Notes: generated from the sequence alone by a model not told the origin. A DNA stretch of 20,441 nt from CAYGBW01 sp964348185 (GCA_964348185.1 CAYGBW010000133.1:1-20441); one strand, 5' to 3'. Counted from the stretch's first letter, positions 6,321 to 14,078 are shown. Made by a program: numbers and translations.

Positions 6321-8147
6321 TCAGTTCAATATCCGTGGGAGATAGACGCGAAAGGTTGTCCGAAGGTCCCCCGCATTGAGTTCAATCCGTCCCCCCATGA
6401 GTTTTATCAGGCGGTTGGTAATGTGAAGCCCTCTCCCCTTGGTCTCTCCACCCAGAATCTGCTCCCTCTCAGCCTCCGAAATCCTCCCCGTATTACTAAT
6501 CTCTGCAACAGCCCATCGGTCCAAGGGAGAGGTTTTGACGATGAGGCTTCCTCCCTTTTCTGGAATAGCATTCGTGGCATTACTCAGTAGGTTGTCAAAG
6601 ACCCGTTCCATGTGGAGGGGGTAGCATCTAACCCATAGACATCTCTTGAGTTCCTTGATAATTCGAATATTTCGACGCCTCTGCTCCCGTATGGCCTCCC
6701 TGTTGATTTCTAGGCGACGAGCCAGCTTATCGCTCATGTCAACATCTTCTTCCTTGCCCGCCCCATAGACGCTATAGGCCATCTCCTGAATTCTGGAAGC
6801 CTCACGGACCAGAATCTCAAGTTCTTGGAGAATCCTCTCCTTCTTCTTTTCAAACTCTCCCCTTTCCAGAGCGATTTTGACTCTTTTCGCAAACCCTGCC
6901 GTGGCGATCGCTGGATTTTTGAAATCATGAAGGATGTCGTCCAGTTGCTCAATTTTCACCGCTTTCATCAGTTCTTTCCCAAAGAAGACGAGGAGTTCGA
7001 TTTCTTCGCTTGTGAAACTGGTATGCTTGTCCATGGCGTCGAAGGCGAGAAAGTAGTTGACCGTGCCCCCGGTTTTCATCGGGACATAGAGGATTGAGTT
7101 GATGTTATGGATCACAGTGAATCGTCGGAGATCCTCGGTTAATAGACGACTACTCCGTGGGTTGTCAATCAGGATATAGGAAGGGTAAATCTTTTCGTCT
7201 TCGTATTCTCCCAGAATGGATGATTGATGGATAATCGCGCTGAAATAAGGCTCATCATTGACAGAAAAGACCCTACCCACCCCATGATAGCTCGCTTTTT
7301 CAGGATACCCTGCCGTGAGGGTGATCTGCTCCCGATCGGGGCTCACCGAGAAGAGGGCACAACTCTGAATCCAAATCACATCGGCCAATTCCGGGATAAT
7401 GAGGGTGAAGATGTCTTTCATCCGGATGCCTTCACGGTTGCCCAGCTTTTGAAAAATGATTTCGACAATTCTCTCCTTCTTTTCGTTCAGTTTTTCGAGG
7501 TCGAGGATTTTTCGGGTGGCAATGACAAAGGTGACCCTCCGGGCCAGCATCTCAGCCACCCGGATATCAATAGGGTGGAATTCTCGATTCTCCTCCTTGT
7601 GGTATATCTGAACTGTACCCTGAATATCGCTCTCATCGATGGAGAAACGAGGGATATGAAAAGGCACGGCTATCATGGAAGAAAGGCCGAGCCTCGCGGT
7701 GATCTCCTTGTGCTTATATCGCGGCTCCCTGGGAATGCTCGGGATGATAATGCTTTTTCCAGTCCGAATTGCTTCTCCTGCAATGGAGTCCTCGTAGGGG
7801 ACGGCCTCCTTCCGAATCGCCTCCTCATAGCGATAGGATCCATAGGACACCATTTCATGTTTGATGGGATCATAAATCCTGATCGATGCCGCATCAGCTC
7901 CGAGAAACTGGGCAATGTCTCTTACGGCTGTTGTCAAAATCTCTTTTTCTGTCAGAGCAGGATCAATGGTAATAATCTGCTCAGCCTGGTCGATGACCGT
8001 TTTGATATTGTCAGCGAAGACATCGTTATGAATCCCATGGGCGAGTTTCTGCAGCTCCCCTTCGGACAAGTCAGACCTCTTGACGAAGGGACTCCCCTTC
8101 AGATAGTCCAACAGCTCCTTCCCAGGATTAAAATGTGCTTTGGCCAT
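6321..8147 (-). CDS. Soluble double-GAF sensor histidine kinase
   Basis: The 608-aa product has no membrane segment, so it senses inside the cell. Two GAF modules precede the kinase core (about 65-212 and 225-397). The first has FLGADAASIRIYDPIKHEM and DSIAGEAIRTGKSIIIPSIP, typical of ligand- or redox-binding GAF domains. The dimerisation segment carries the phosphoacceptor in HDFKNPAIATAGFAKR (His407). The N box is ERVFDNLLSNATNAI (Asn523). The G1 box reads SNTGRIS, and GRGL (571-574) serves as the G2 box. The H box is of the HDxKNP subtype, and the G1 aspartate common in other kinases is replaced by Asn552. No response regulator gene is adjacent, so it is an orphan kinase. A clear promoter with an overlapping inverted repeat lies directly upstream. 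The ATG lacks a good Shine-Dalgarno. The gene probably heads the kinase-TPR-BFN unit. Confidence 0.88.
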   Translation of the reverse strand: MAKAHFNPGKELLDYLKGSPFVKRSDLSEGELQKLAHGIHNDVFADNIKTVIDQAEQIITIDPALTEKEILTTAVRDIAQFLGADAASIRIYDPIKHEMVSYGSYRYEEAIRKEAVPYEDSIAGEAIRTGKSIIIPSIPREPRYKHKEITARLGLSSMIAVPFHIPRFSIDESDIQGTVQIYHKEENREFHPIDIRVAEMLARRVTFVIATRKILDLEKLNEKKERIVEIIFQKLGNREGIRMKDIFTLIIPELADVIWIQSCALFSVSPDREQITLTAGYPEKASYHGVGRVFSVNDEPYFSAIIHQSSILGEYEDEKIYPSYILIDNPRSSRLLTEDLRRFTVIHNINSILYVPMKTGGTVNYFLAFDAMDKHTSFTSEEIELLVFFGKELMKAVKIEQLDDILHDFKNPAIATAGFAKRVKIALERGEFEKKKERILQELEILVREASRIQEMAYSVYGAGKEEDVDMSDKLARRLEINREAIREQRRRNIRIIKELKRCLWVRCYPLHMERVFDNLLSNATNAIPEKGGSLIVKTSPLDRWAVAEISNTGRISEAEREQILGGETKGRGLHITNRLIKLMGGRIELNAGDLRTTFRVYLPRILN

Positions 8148-8187
8148 GGAGATTTGAGACAGGCTGAAGAATGGGATTTATTAGACC

Positions 8188-8216
8188 ATACTATTCGCTG
8201 GGATCCTTTTTGTCAA
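8188..8216 (-). promoter_or_regulatory. Sigma70-like promoter of the GAF kinase gene
   Basis: On the minus strand a perfect TTGACA (8211-8216) is followed after exactly 17 bases by TAGTAT (8188-8193). Transcription would begin near 8181, giving a leader of about 33 nt to the ATG at 8147. The -35 hexamer is part of the inverted repeat at 8212-8243, so binding of a dimeric regulator there would directly affect polymerase access. Confidence 0.62.
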
Positions 8217-8243
8217 GAAGCCACTCTCGTGGAGCTTCTTGAC
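8212..8243. promoter_or_regulatory. Inverted repeat overlapping the kinase promoter (candidate operator)
   Basis: GTCAAGAAG (8212-8220) and CTTCTTGAC (8235-8243) are perfect 9-bp inverted arms with centres 23 bp apart, about two helical turns. Inside them CCAC (8221-8224) and GTGG (8229-8232) are also complementary around TCTC. Because the -35 TTGACA lies in the downstream arm, this sequence is upstream of the transcription start and not in the mRNA. It is therefore better read as a protein-binding dyad than an RNA hairpin. The regulator is unknown. On the plus strand it could also form a terminator-like stem, but no plus-strand gene lies behind it. Confidence 0.5.
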
Positions 8244-8315
8244 TTCTGATTTCGTTTTGACGGCCTTTTGCCCAAATCCCGTCATCGACTCACCAGCTCA
8301 GCCAATTATCTACCC

Positions 8316-8372
8316 CATTTGTCATTTGAGGTTTGACCTTCATTTGGATTTTGAGCGTTGTCATTTGTCATT
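8316..8372. repeat. 11-bp direct repeat
   Basis: CATTTGTCATT occurs at 8316-8326 and again at 8362-8372, 46 bp apart, with a related CATTTGGATT between them (from 8341). It lies upstream of the kinase promoter. It could be paired regulator sites or simple AT-rich sequence drift. Confidence 0.4.
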
Positions 8373-8448
8373 CTAACCCTTGTGTTATGCTTATAAACGA
8401 TGGGCAATTACACGCTGATTTTCTGAGGAAACTCCCCTAAAGCGGTCC

Positions 8449-8478
8449 TTGACAATCATCGATTGGTTGTTGTACTTT
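8449..8478 (+). promoter_or_regulatory. Candidate promoter of the FmdB-type zinc-ribbon gene
   Basis: A perfect TTGACA (8449-8454) is followed after 18 bases by TACTTT (8473-8478), a moderate -10. The start point would fall inside or just past the CsoR-like palindrome, consistent with a repressor-controlled promoter. The leader to the ATG would be about 60 nt. Confidence 0.45.
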
Positions 8479-8496
8479 ATACCTACTGGGGGTATA
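8478..8496. promoter_or_regulatory. CsoR/CstR-family-like operator
   Basis: The 19-bp element is TATACC (8478-8483), a 7-base centre TACTGGG, and GGTATA (8491-8496). It is a dyad with C-rich then G-rich arms ending in ATA/TAT. This layout closely resembles operators of the CsoR family (copper-, persulfide- or formaldehyde-responsive repressors), such as the TACCC...GGGTA sites at copper genes. It overlaps the -10/start region of the promoter above. No CsoR-type gene is in this window, so the regulator would act in trans. Identification rests on motif resemblance only. Confidence 0.5.
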
Positions 8497-8548
8497 GAGG
8501 AGGCCAGAATCCGACGAGGGGGGAAGCGAGAAAGGAGAAGAGAAACCG

Positions 8549-8740
8549 ATGCCTATTTATGAGTATCGCTGCATGGACTGCGGCCAGGTTTTCGAAATGC
8601 TTCGGGGTATTAACGACCGGGATGATGAAATCATCTGCCCGAACTGTCGCAGGAGGGCCGCTGAAAAGCTTCTGTCTCCTTTTAGTTCAGCAGGGCGCAC
8701 GTCGGCGGTGTCATCTTGTGGCCCGAGTCGCTTCACCTGA
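8549..8740 (+). CDS. FmdB-family zinc-ribbon protein
   Basis: The 63-aa product starts MPIYEYRCMDCG, the signature of the FmdB/CxxC small zinc-ribbon family. Two knuckles, C8-x2-C11 and C30-x2-C33 (CPNC), would hold one zinc ion. A further Cys57 lies in the low-complexity Ser/Gly tail (SSAGRTSAVSSCG), as is common in the family. The first member was described as a regulator of a formamide/amide amidase operon; most others have no proven function. An AGGAG lies in the AAAGGAGAAG region upstream. The promoter carries a CsoR-like dyad, suggesting control by metal or sulfur stress. The gene is probably monocistronic: a 350-bp gap with a hairpin separates it from the RACo-like gene. Confidence 0.85.
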   Translation: MPIYEYRCMDCGQVFEMLRGINDRDDEIICPNCRRRAAEKLLSPFSSAGRTSAVSSCGPSRFT

Positions 8741-8752
8741 GCCTAGCCCCGG

Positions 8753-8769
8753 AGCGGCAGTTTGCCGCT
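8753..8769 (+). terminator. Hairpin after the FmdB-type gene
   Basis: AGCGGCA (8753-8759) and TGCCGCT (8763-8769) form a perfect 7-bp GC-rich stem with a 3-nt loop, 12 bases after the stop codon. The following sequence is G-rich rather than T-rich, so it may be an mRNA-stabilising hairpin or an atypical terminator. Confidence 0.4.
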
Positions 8770-9017
8770 GAAGTCTGGGGTTTGGGGTCAGAGCTTGGGC
8801 GGTTCGGTTCCTCTGGAATATGACGATTATCCAGAGGGGGATAGAACCGCGTCCCCAGAGGGCGAACTTGAGGTTAGAGGCCAGCAATTCCTTGCTTTGT
8901 GGTTCAGCCCATTCATTTCTCAGGGTAAACTCACCGATCCCCGGGGGAAGGGATTGCAGGGCGCAGGTAACATTTTTCCCCTTTTGTTCGTCTTTCCAGT
9001 GATCACGAAAGGCTCAC

Positions 9018-9048
9018 TTGACAGAAGTCCAACGGGCATGATTAGTAT
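9018..9048 (+). promoter_or_regulatory. Candidate promoter of the first RACo-like gene
   Basis: A perfect TTGACA (9018-9023) lies 19 bases before TAGTAT (9043-9048), or 18 before TTAGTA. The spacing is long but usable. The start would be about 9055, leaving 36-78 nt to the two possible ATG starts. Confidence 0.4.
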
Positions 9049-9090
9049 AGCAGAGACAGGGAGTCAGGGCAGAAGGCGGGAACTTCGATC

Positions 9091-11064
9091 ATGAGAACCC
9101 ATGAGAAACCGGGGGAGCAGCAAAGGGAAAGGATGAAAGCTTCGTTTGAGGCCTTATTTTTCCCCGATGGAAAGAGGGCAACCGTTGAAAGAGGAACCTC
9201 GCTGCTGGAGGCTGCCGGCCTAGCCGGAGTTCATGTCAATAATCTATGTGGGGGGCAGGGTGTCTGCGGCAAGTGCAAGGTCAAGGTCAAGAAGGGTACC
9301 GTAGAAGGGCGTTCCAGATACCTTTCCGTACTCAGCAAGGACGAACTTCAGGAGGGATATGTTCTGGCCTGTCAGACACCGGTGGAGGATGGGCTGGAGG
9401 TCGAAGTGCCTCCAGAATCACGGCTTGAGGGAGAACAGATTCTTACCGAAGTTGGCACGGTCCGTTACAGTGAGCCTGCCTTCATGGAGAGGCAGCCTCA
9501 GGAAGAGACAAAGGTTTCCTTTTACAACCCTTTGACGTCAAAGGTCTACCTCGAGCTGCCTCCACCGAGTCTGGAGGACAGCCTATCCGATCTGGATCGT
9601 ATCTACCGTGAATTGCGAAGGAGACGGGACATTGCAGTCCTAGACATCGAGTTAGATGTGCTCAGGCTGCTGGGTCGTCTCTTACGGGAGCGTGATTGGA
9701 AAGTCACGGTCACTCTGGGGAGAATACCCCAGGGGTTCCGGATCCTTCAGGTGGAGGGAGGAGACACAAGCAAGACAAATTTCGGCGTCGCCGTGGACGT
9801 GGGAACGACGACCGTTGTGGTTCAGCTGGTCGATCTCGCGTCAGGTGAGGTGATGAGGTCCTGTGCCAGCCATAACCGGCAGATTCGGTATGGAGAGGAT
9901 GTCATCTCGAGAATGATTTATGCCTGTGACACGACCAACGGTCTCGATCCGCTCAGCCGGGCGGTGGTCGACAACATCAATGATCTGATCCAGCGTCTGG
10001 TTCAGAGAGAGGGGATCTCTCCGGCAGACGTCACAGCGATCCTTGCGGCGGGGAACACCACCATGACGCACCTCCTCCTCGGATTGAGCCCGTGCTCCAT
10101 CCGCCTGGAACCCTACATTCCTGCGGCTTGTGTCTTTCCCGTGCTGAAAGCCGCTGATATGGGCATTCGCATCAACCCCAATGGGATACTTGCCTGCATG
10201 CCCAATGTTAGCAGTTACGTTGGAGGTGATATTACGGCTGGGGTGCTGGCTTCGGGGATTGACGATTCGGCTCAGCTCTCAATGCTGCTGGATATTGGAA
10301 CGAACGGAGAAATCGTCCTGGGAAACAAGGATTGGCTTGTCTGTTGTAGCGCCTCTGCAGGACCTGCCTTCGAGGGAGGAGGAACCAAGTGTGGCATGCG
10401 GGCGGTGGAAGGGGCGATTCAAAGGGTAACCATCTCCCCCAGGGAGGTTAACGTCTCGACCATTGGCGGAACCAAGCCAGCAGGGATCTGCGGATCCGGT
10501 CTTATCGATACCATCGCGGCTCTCTTTGAAAACGGTATCATCCAACCTGATGGAAAATTCAATAGGGACCAGCCCCATCCACGGCTGAAAAACACCGAGG
10601 ACGGGGTGGAATTCATTCTTGCCTCAGGTGACGAGTCGGAGACCGGCAGGGACGTTGTTATTACGGAATATGATATCAGCAATCTGATAAAATCCAAAGG
10701 GGCGGTCTTCGCTGCTGCCAGAGTTTTGGTTCGCAGTGTTGGAATGGACTTTTCTGAAATCGACCGGATTTTCGTTGCCGGCGGATTTGGGAACTACCTC
10801 AACATTGAGAAGGCCATTACCATCGGCCTCCTTCCCGATGTTCCCCTCGATCGATTCCAATTCGTTGGAAACAGCTCTGTCGCTGGAGCCAGAATTGCTC
10901 TGGTTTCGAATCATGCCTTTGAAAAAGCCAAGACCATTGCCAAGAAGATGACCTACTTTGAGCTCTCCGTGAACCCAGAATTCATGAATGAGTTTATCGC
11001 CGCCCTCTTCCTGCCTCATACCCATCAGGAACTTTTTCCCACGGTGAGGGGAGGGGGCAGATAG
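9091..11064 (+). CDS. RACo-like corrinoid reductive-activator ATPase (ferredoxin plus ASKHA domains)
   Basis: The 657-aa product matches the RACo/RamA-like family (COG3894), which uses ATP and electrons from an Fe-S cluster to reduce inactive Co(II) corrinoid proteins back to Co(I). An N-terminal 2Fe-2S ferredoxin domain has Cys53-x5-Cys59-x2-Cys62 and Cys94 (LCGGQGVCGKCK ... LACQT). A linker region follows (about 100-225), then an actin/Hsp70-like (ASKHA) fold: AVDVGTTTVVVQLVDL, YGEDVISRM, GNTTMTHLLLGL, LLDIGTNGEIVLGN, GPAFEGG, GICGSGLIDTI, AGGFGNYLNIEKAITIGLLPD, VGNSSVAGARIAL. Length and motif order are normal. The ATG at 9091 has a weak ribosome site. ATG 9133 (AAAGGG five bases before) is a good alternative and removes 14 residues. 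No corrinoid protein or methyltransferase gene is next to it. A paralog lies at 18138-20117. Confidence 0.9.
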   Translation: MRTHEKPGEQQRERMKASFEALFFPDGKRATVERGTSLLEAAGLAGVHVNNLCGGQGVCGKCKVKVKKGTVEGRSRYLSVLSKDELQEGYVLACQTPVEDGLEVEVPPESRLEGEQILTEVGTVRYSEPAFMERQPQEETKVSFYNPLTSKVYLELPPPSLEDSLSDLDRIYRELRRRRDIAVLDIELDVLRLLGRLLRERDWKVTVTLGRIPQGFRILQVEGGDTSKTNFGVAVDVGTTTVVVQLVDLASGEVMRSCASHNRQIRYGEDVISRMIYACDTTNGLDPLSRAVVDNINDLIQRLVQREGISPADVTAILAAGNTTMTHLLLGLSPCSIRLEPYIPAACVFPVLKAADMGIRINPNGILACMPNVSSYVGGDITAGVLASGIDDSAQLSMLLDIGTNGEIVLGNKDWLVCCSASAGPAFEGGGTKCGMRAVEGAIQRVTISPREVNVSTIGGTKPAGICGSGLIDTIAALFENGIIQPDGKFNRDQPHPRLKNTEDGVEFILASGDESETGRDVVITEYDISNLIKSKGAVFAAARVLVRSVGMDFSEIDRIFVAGGFGNYLNIEKAITIGLLPDVPLDRFQFVGNSSVAGARIALVSNHAFEKAKTIAKKMTYFELSVNPEFMNEFIAALFLPHTHQELFPTVRGGGR

Positions 11065-11771
11065 AATTGGGATGTTCGTCCCTTGCATCGATCGGGCTTC
11101 CTGACCCGGCCCTTGCGTCCCATATATCACGATTCCCATCTTCTTCGTCCCGGATTTGCCTCTGGGAATATACACCGTCATCATTCGATTGAGTTCAAGA
11201 ACGCACGATTTCGATCAATCCTGGGTGTCTATCCACACCCATCCTGGGTGTGGATAGGGAGGTCGAGAAACGTGCCTGCATACCCCATGAATCATGACCT
11301 CACACAGATTAACAAGCTGAATTTAGAAGATTTTTCAATTGGAAAGGAGAAACGAAAACCGCCAATTTTGCCGTTTCGATCATAACGAGCGTCGCCACAA
11401 CAAGGAATTGTCCACAGGTTTTCCCCACTCCCTGGGTAACCAAATCGGTGGCGAGGGATAGGGGACGCTGAATCGAGCCCTCGAAATCCTATGAGATCTT
11501 CATACCCCATGGCACATAATTTGCTTAATGAATGCCTTGGGTTGGGCAGCTCAGGATTCTCAGAAAACCGGGTTTCTATTGGGGGACCTTTTTTCGAGGC
11601 ATCCGTGGTTTTCGTCTTCCTTTGTATCCTCCGTTTCCGACCGGGTGAAATGGAGAGGCAGAAGATGAGAACCTCGCCGCAAAAGCACAGGGTGGTTGGC
11701 AAGACCCAAAACCAGGTCTCCAAGGAATCGATTGCACAGGGTTTTGACAACCACCCCTAGAAGGGCAAGAC
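11065..11771. other. Long gene-free stretch upstream of the hybrid kinase
   Basis: About 700 bp. Minus-strand and plus-strand frames of up to about 150 codons exist, but their products are low-complexity, have no ribosome sites and match nothing I recognise. The region holds a perfect 13-bp-stem hairpin (11229-11257), an AT-richer patch near 11305-11380, and TTGTCCACA (11408-11416), which resembles a DnaA box. A TTGACA at 11744 is too close to the next ATG to be its promoter. No clear promoter of the hybrid kinase was found. Confidence 0.5.
11229..11257. repeat. Perfect 13-bp-stem hairpin
   Basis: CTATCCACACCCA (11229-11241) and TGGGTGTGGATAG (11245-11257) are exact reverse complements with a 3-nt loop. 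Just upstream, ATCCTGGGTGT is repeated, so part of the element is also a direct repeat. It lies about 165 bp after the RACo-like gene. No T tract follows on either strand, so it is not a typical intrinsic terminator. It may be a REP-like element, a 3'-end protecting hairpin or a protein site. Confidence 0.6.
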
Positions 11772-14078
11772 ATGATTCGACCAAGGAGATTCCCTACGAA
11801 ATACGTCGGTGTTCTCATCGCCCTTATCCTTCTGAGCCTTGTGGGAAGCCATTTTGGAATATCTCCTTTTCTCGGCGTTGATTTTCTGTTTGCCAGCATA
11901 GCCATGCTGGTTGTACTGTCCCTGGCGTGGGCCCTGAAGCATAACCTTCAGGAACTCCAGCAGCGCACCTCAGAGTTGGAAAGCACAAAGGAAAGACTCA
12001 GGACCGAGATTTCCAACCGCGAACGAGCTGAGGAGGCGTTCGAGCGAGCCAGAGAAGCGGCCGAGGCAGCAAACAGAGAACTGGAAGGGACCATCAGGCA
12101 GGCAAACGAAATGACGTTTCAGGCGGAGGTGGCCGACACGACCCAAAGGGAATTCCTGGCTGACTTGAACCATAAGATCCGCACGCCCCTGAATGGGGTG
12201 ATCGGTATGACCGCCTTACTCCTCGACACGAATCTGGATCCGGAACAGCGGGAATACGCGGAGGCCGTGCGTACCTCAGGTGAGTTGCTGATGCTGATCA
12301 TCAACGATATTTTCGACTTTTCCAAGATCGAGGTGGGGAAACTGGACCTGGAGATCATCGACTTTGATCTCAGGGTAACGATCGATGATGTCATGGGTGT
12401 GCTGAGTTTTGGGGCACAGAAGAGAGGGCTCGAATTTGCCTACCTCATCCACCCCAATGTACCCTCCCTGCTCCGGGGCGACCCGGGACGATTGCGCCAG
12501 ATCCTGATCAATCTCGCAGGCAATGCGATCAAATTCACGGAAAAGGGTAAGGTCATGATCCATGTCACTTTGGAGGCGGAGAGCGAAACTCATGCCACCG
12601 TGCGGGTTACCGTGACCGACACGGGCATCGGTATCCCTGAGGACTGCAAGGATCGTCTCGTCGGGTCTTCTTCTGAGGGGGACGGCACAACCAGGAGAAG
12701 GTTCGGGGGAAGGGGTCTGGGTCTTGCAATCTCCAAGCGCCTTTCCGAGATGATGGGAGGAGAGATCGGCCTGGAAAGCGAGATGGGCAAAGGTTCAACG
12801 GCCTGGTTTACGGCCGTTCTGGAGAAGCAACCCAAAGACCGTAAGGTCGAGATTCCGGTCCCCGGGGATATTCAGGGAAGACGGATTCTCGTCGTAGATG
12901 ACAAGGGGGTGGACCGACACATTCTCGGCGAGCATTTGCGATCATTCCATTGCCGTTTCGATGAGGCCTTGAGTGGTGCGGAGGGTCTGGACAAGCTCCG
13001 CCAGGCCTTAGCCGAGGGTGATCCCTTCGCTGTCGCAATCCTCGACATGGGGATGCCGGAAATGGATGGGGAAAGCCTCGGACGCAAGGTCAAGGAGGAT
13101 CCTGATCTCAAGGGCACCATTCTCGTCATGCTCACCGCAGTTGGCATGCGTGGCGATGTCGCCCGTTTGGAAAAAATCGGGGTCGCTGCATACCTGACGA
13201 AACCGGTCGAGCGCTCCCTCCTTTACGACTGCCTTGCAGCGGTCACGGGTGAGGATGTCGAAGCCCAGGGTGGTCGTTCTAAATCGGTCGTTACCCGGCA
13301 CTCCATTGCCGAGGACCGGAAACGCCGGACCCGGGTCCTCATTGCCGAGGACAATGTGACCAATCAGAAGGTGGCCCTGGGCATTCTCGAAAGACTCGGC
13401 TTCCGAGCCGATGCCGTGCCTACCGGGGCAGAGGCGGTCAAAGCACTGACGTTGATTCCTTACGACCTCATCCTCATGGATGTTCAGATGCCCGAGATGG
13501 ATGGGTTGGAGGCGACCACGATCATCCGCCAGAAGGAGAAGGAGAGGGGCGGCCACATTCCCATTATCGCCATGACTGCCTACGGGATAGAGGGAGAGCG
13601 GGAGCGATGCCTTGAGGCGGGAATGGACGATTATATATCCAAGCCGGTTCAACCTGAGAGACTCGTCGAGGCCATCGAGGGACTGATCTCCGGCTCGACT
13701 GCTGACAACCGGCAAGCCCCTGAGAATGCACCATCACGAGAGACAAGGATCTTCGACAGGTCTGCCCTGCTGAAGCGACTGGGTGGGGACGAGCAGTTCT
13801 GTGACGAACTGGTGAAGGAGTTTATGGAGGATGTTTCTGTCAGGCTGGCCCAGTTGAAGCAGGCCCTGGATGACAATGACGCTGCTGTGGTCAAACACCA
13901 GGCCCATACCCTTAAAGGGGCATCAGCTAATATCGGGGCGCAAGCCCTGAGGGATGTGGCAATGGAAATAGAGACGGCGGGTAGAGAAGGAAATTTTGAC
14001 CTCCTGGGTCCGATTTTCAGAAGACTCGAGGATGAATTCGAGAACCTACGAACGGCCGTGTCGCCTCCGGGCTCCTGA
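11772..14078 (+). CDS. Membrane hybrid histidine kinase (HisKA-HATPase-REC-REC-HPt)
   Basis: The 768-aa product is a BarA/Rcs-like phosphorelay protein. Two membrane helices (about 11-27 and 36-55) with only a short loop between them are followed by a coiled coil (about 58-125). The kinase core has NHKIRTPLNG (His134), the N box LINLAGNAIKF (Asn251), the G1 box TDTGIGIP (Asp283) and the G2 box GGRGLGLAI (312-320). Receiver 1 has Asp376/Asp377, phosphoacceptor Asp425 and Lys477. Receiver 2 has Glu526/Asp527, Asp570 (ILMDVQMPEMDG) and Lys624. The C-terminal HPt domain has His712 in HQAHTLKGAS. Odd points: Lys135 replaces the usual Glu/Asp after the phosphoacceptor His, and the F box is degraded (DRLVGSSSEGDG). 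There is no periplasmic sensor domain, and no DNA-binding partner gene is adjacent. AGAAGGG precedes the ATG. Confidence 0.9.
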   Translation: MIRPRRFPTKYVGVLIALILLSLVGSHFGISPFLGVDFLFASIAMLVVLSLAWALKHNLQELQQRTSELESTKERLRTEISNRERAEEAFERAREAAEAANRELEGTIRQANEMTFQAEVADTTQREFLADLNHKIRTPLNGVIGMTALLLDTNLDPEQREYAEAVRTSGELLMLIINDIFDFSKIEVGKLDLEIIDFDLRVTIDDVMGVLSFGAQKRGLEFAYLIHPNVPSLLRGDPGRLRQILINLAGNAIKFTEKGKVMIHVTLEAESETHATVRVTVTDTGIGIPEDCKDRLVGSSSEGDGTTRRRFGGRGLGLAISKRLSEMMGGEIGLESEMGKGSTAWFTAVLEKQPKDRKVEIPVPGDIQGRRILVVDDKGVDRHILGEHLRSFHCRFDEALSGAEGLDKLRQALAEGDPFAVAILDMGMPEMDGESLGRKVKEDPDLKGTILVMLTAVGMRGDVARLEKIGVAAYLTKPVERSLLYDCLAAVTGEDVEAQGGRSKSVVTRHSIAEDRKRRTRVLIAEDNVTNQKVALGILERLGFRADAVPTGAEAVKALTLIPYDLILMDVQMPEMDGLEATTIIRQKEKERGGHIPIIAMTAYGIEGERERCLEAGMDDYISKPVQPERLVEAIEGLISGSTADNRQAPENAPSRETRIFDRSALLKRLGGDEQFCDELVKEFMEDVSVRLAQLKQALDDNDAAVVKHQAHTLKGASANIGAQALRDVAMEIETAGREGNFDLLGPIFRRLEDEFENLRTAVSPPGS

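Larger units (their letters stand above)
8148..8548. other. Divergent regulatory region between the GAF kinase and the FmdB-type gene
   Basis: About 400 bp without a gene. It holds the minus-strand kinase promoter with a dyad over its -35 (8188-8243), an 11-bp direct repeat (8316-8326 and 8362-8372), and the plus-strand promoter with a CsoR-like operator (8449-8496). The two promoters are about 200 bp apart. Confidence 0.6.
8741..9090. other. Gene-free stretch between the FmdB-type and first RACo-like genes
   Basis: About 350 bp. It contains a perfect 7-bp hairpin just after the FmdB-type stop, an 8-bp inverted repeat CCTCTGGA (8810-8817)/TCCAGAGG (8830-8837) with a 12-nt loop, and a candidate promoter near 9018. 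A frame open across it (8762-9094) has no recognisable product and runs into the next gene's start, so it is not called. No cobalamin-riboswitch core was recognised. Confidence 0.45.

Noticed and set aside
7224..8249. Long plus-strand frame (341 codons) opposite the GAF kinase
   Set aside because: It is the mirror frame of the kinase gene. The kinase has clear GAF, H, N and G boxes and its own promoter, while the plus frame has no domain signal.
8762..9094. Plus-strand frame of 110 codons before the first RACo-like gene
   Set aside because: It crosses two inverted repeats and a candidate promoter, and its product is unrecognisable.
11292..11750. Minus-strand frame of 152 codons upstream of the hybrid kinase
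   Set aside because: No ribosome site, no domain, and a composition unlike neighbouring genes. Treated as non-coding.
13008..13715. Minus-strand frame of 235 codons inside the hybrid kinase
   Set aside because: Antisense shadow of two well-formed receiver domains.
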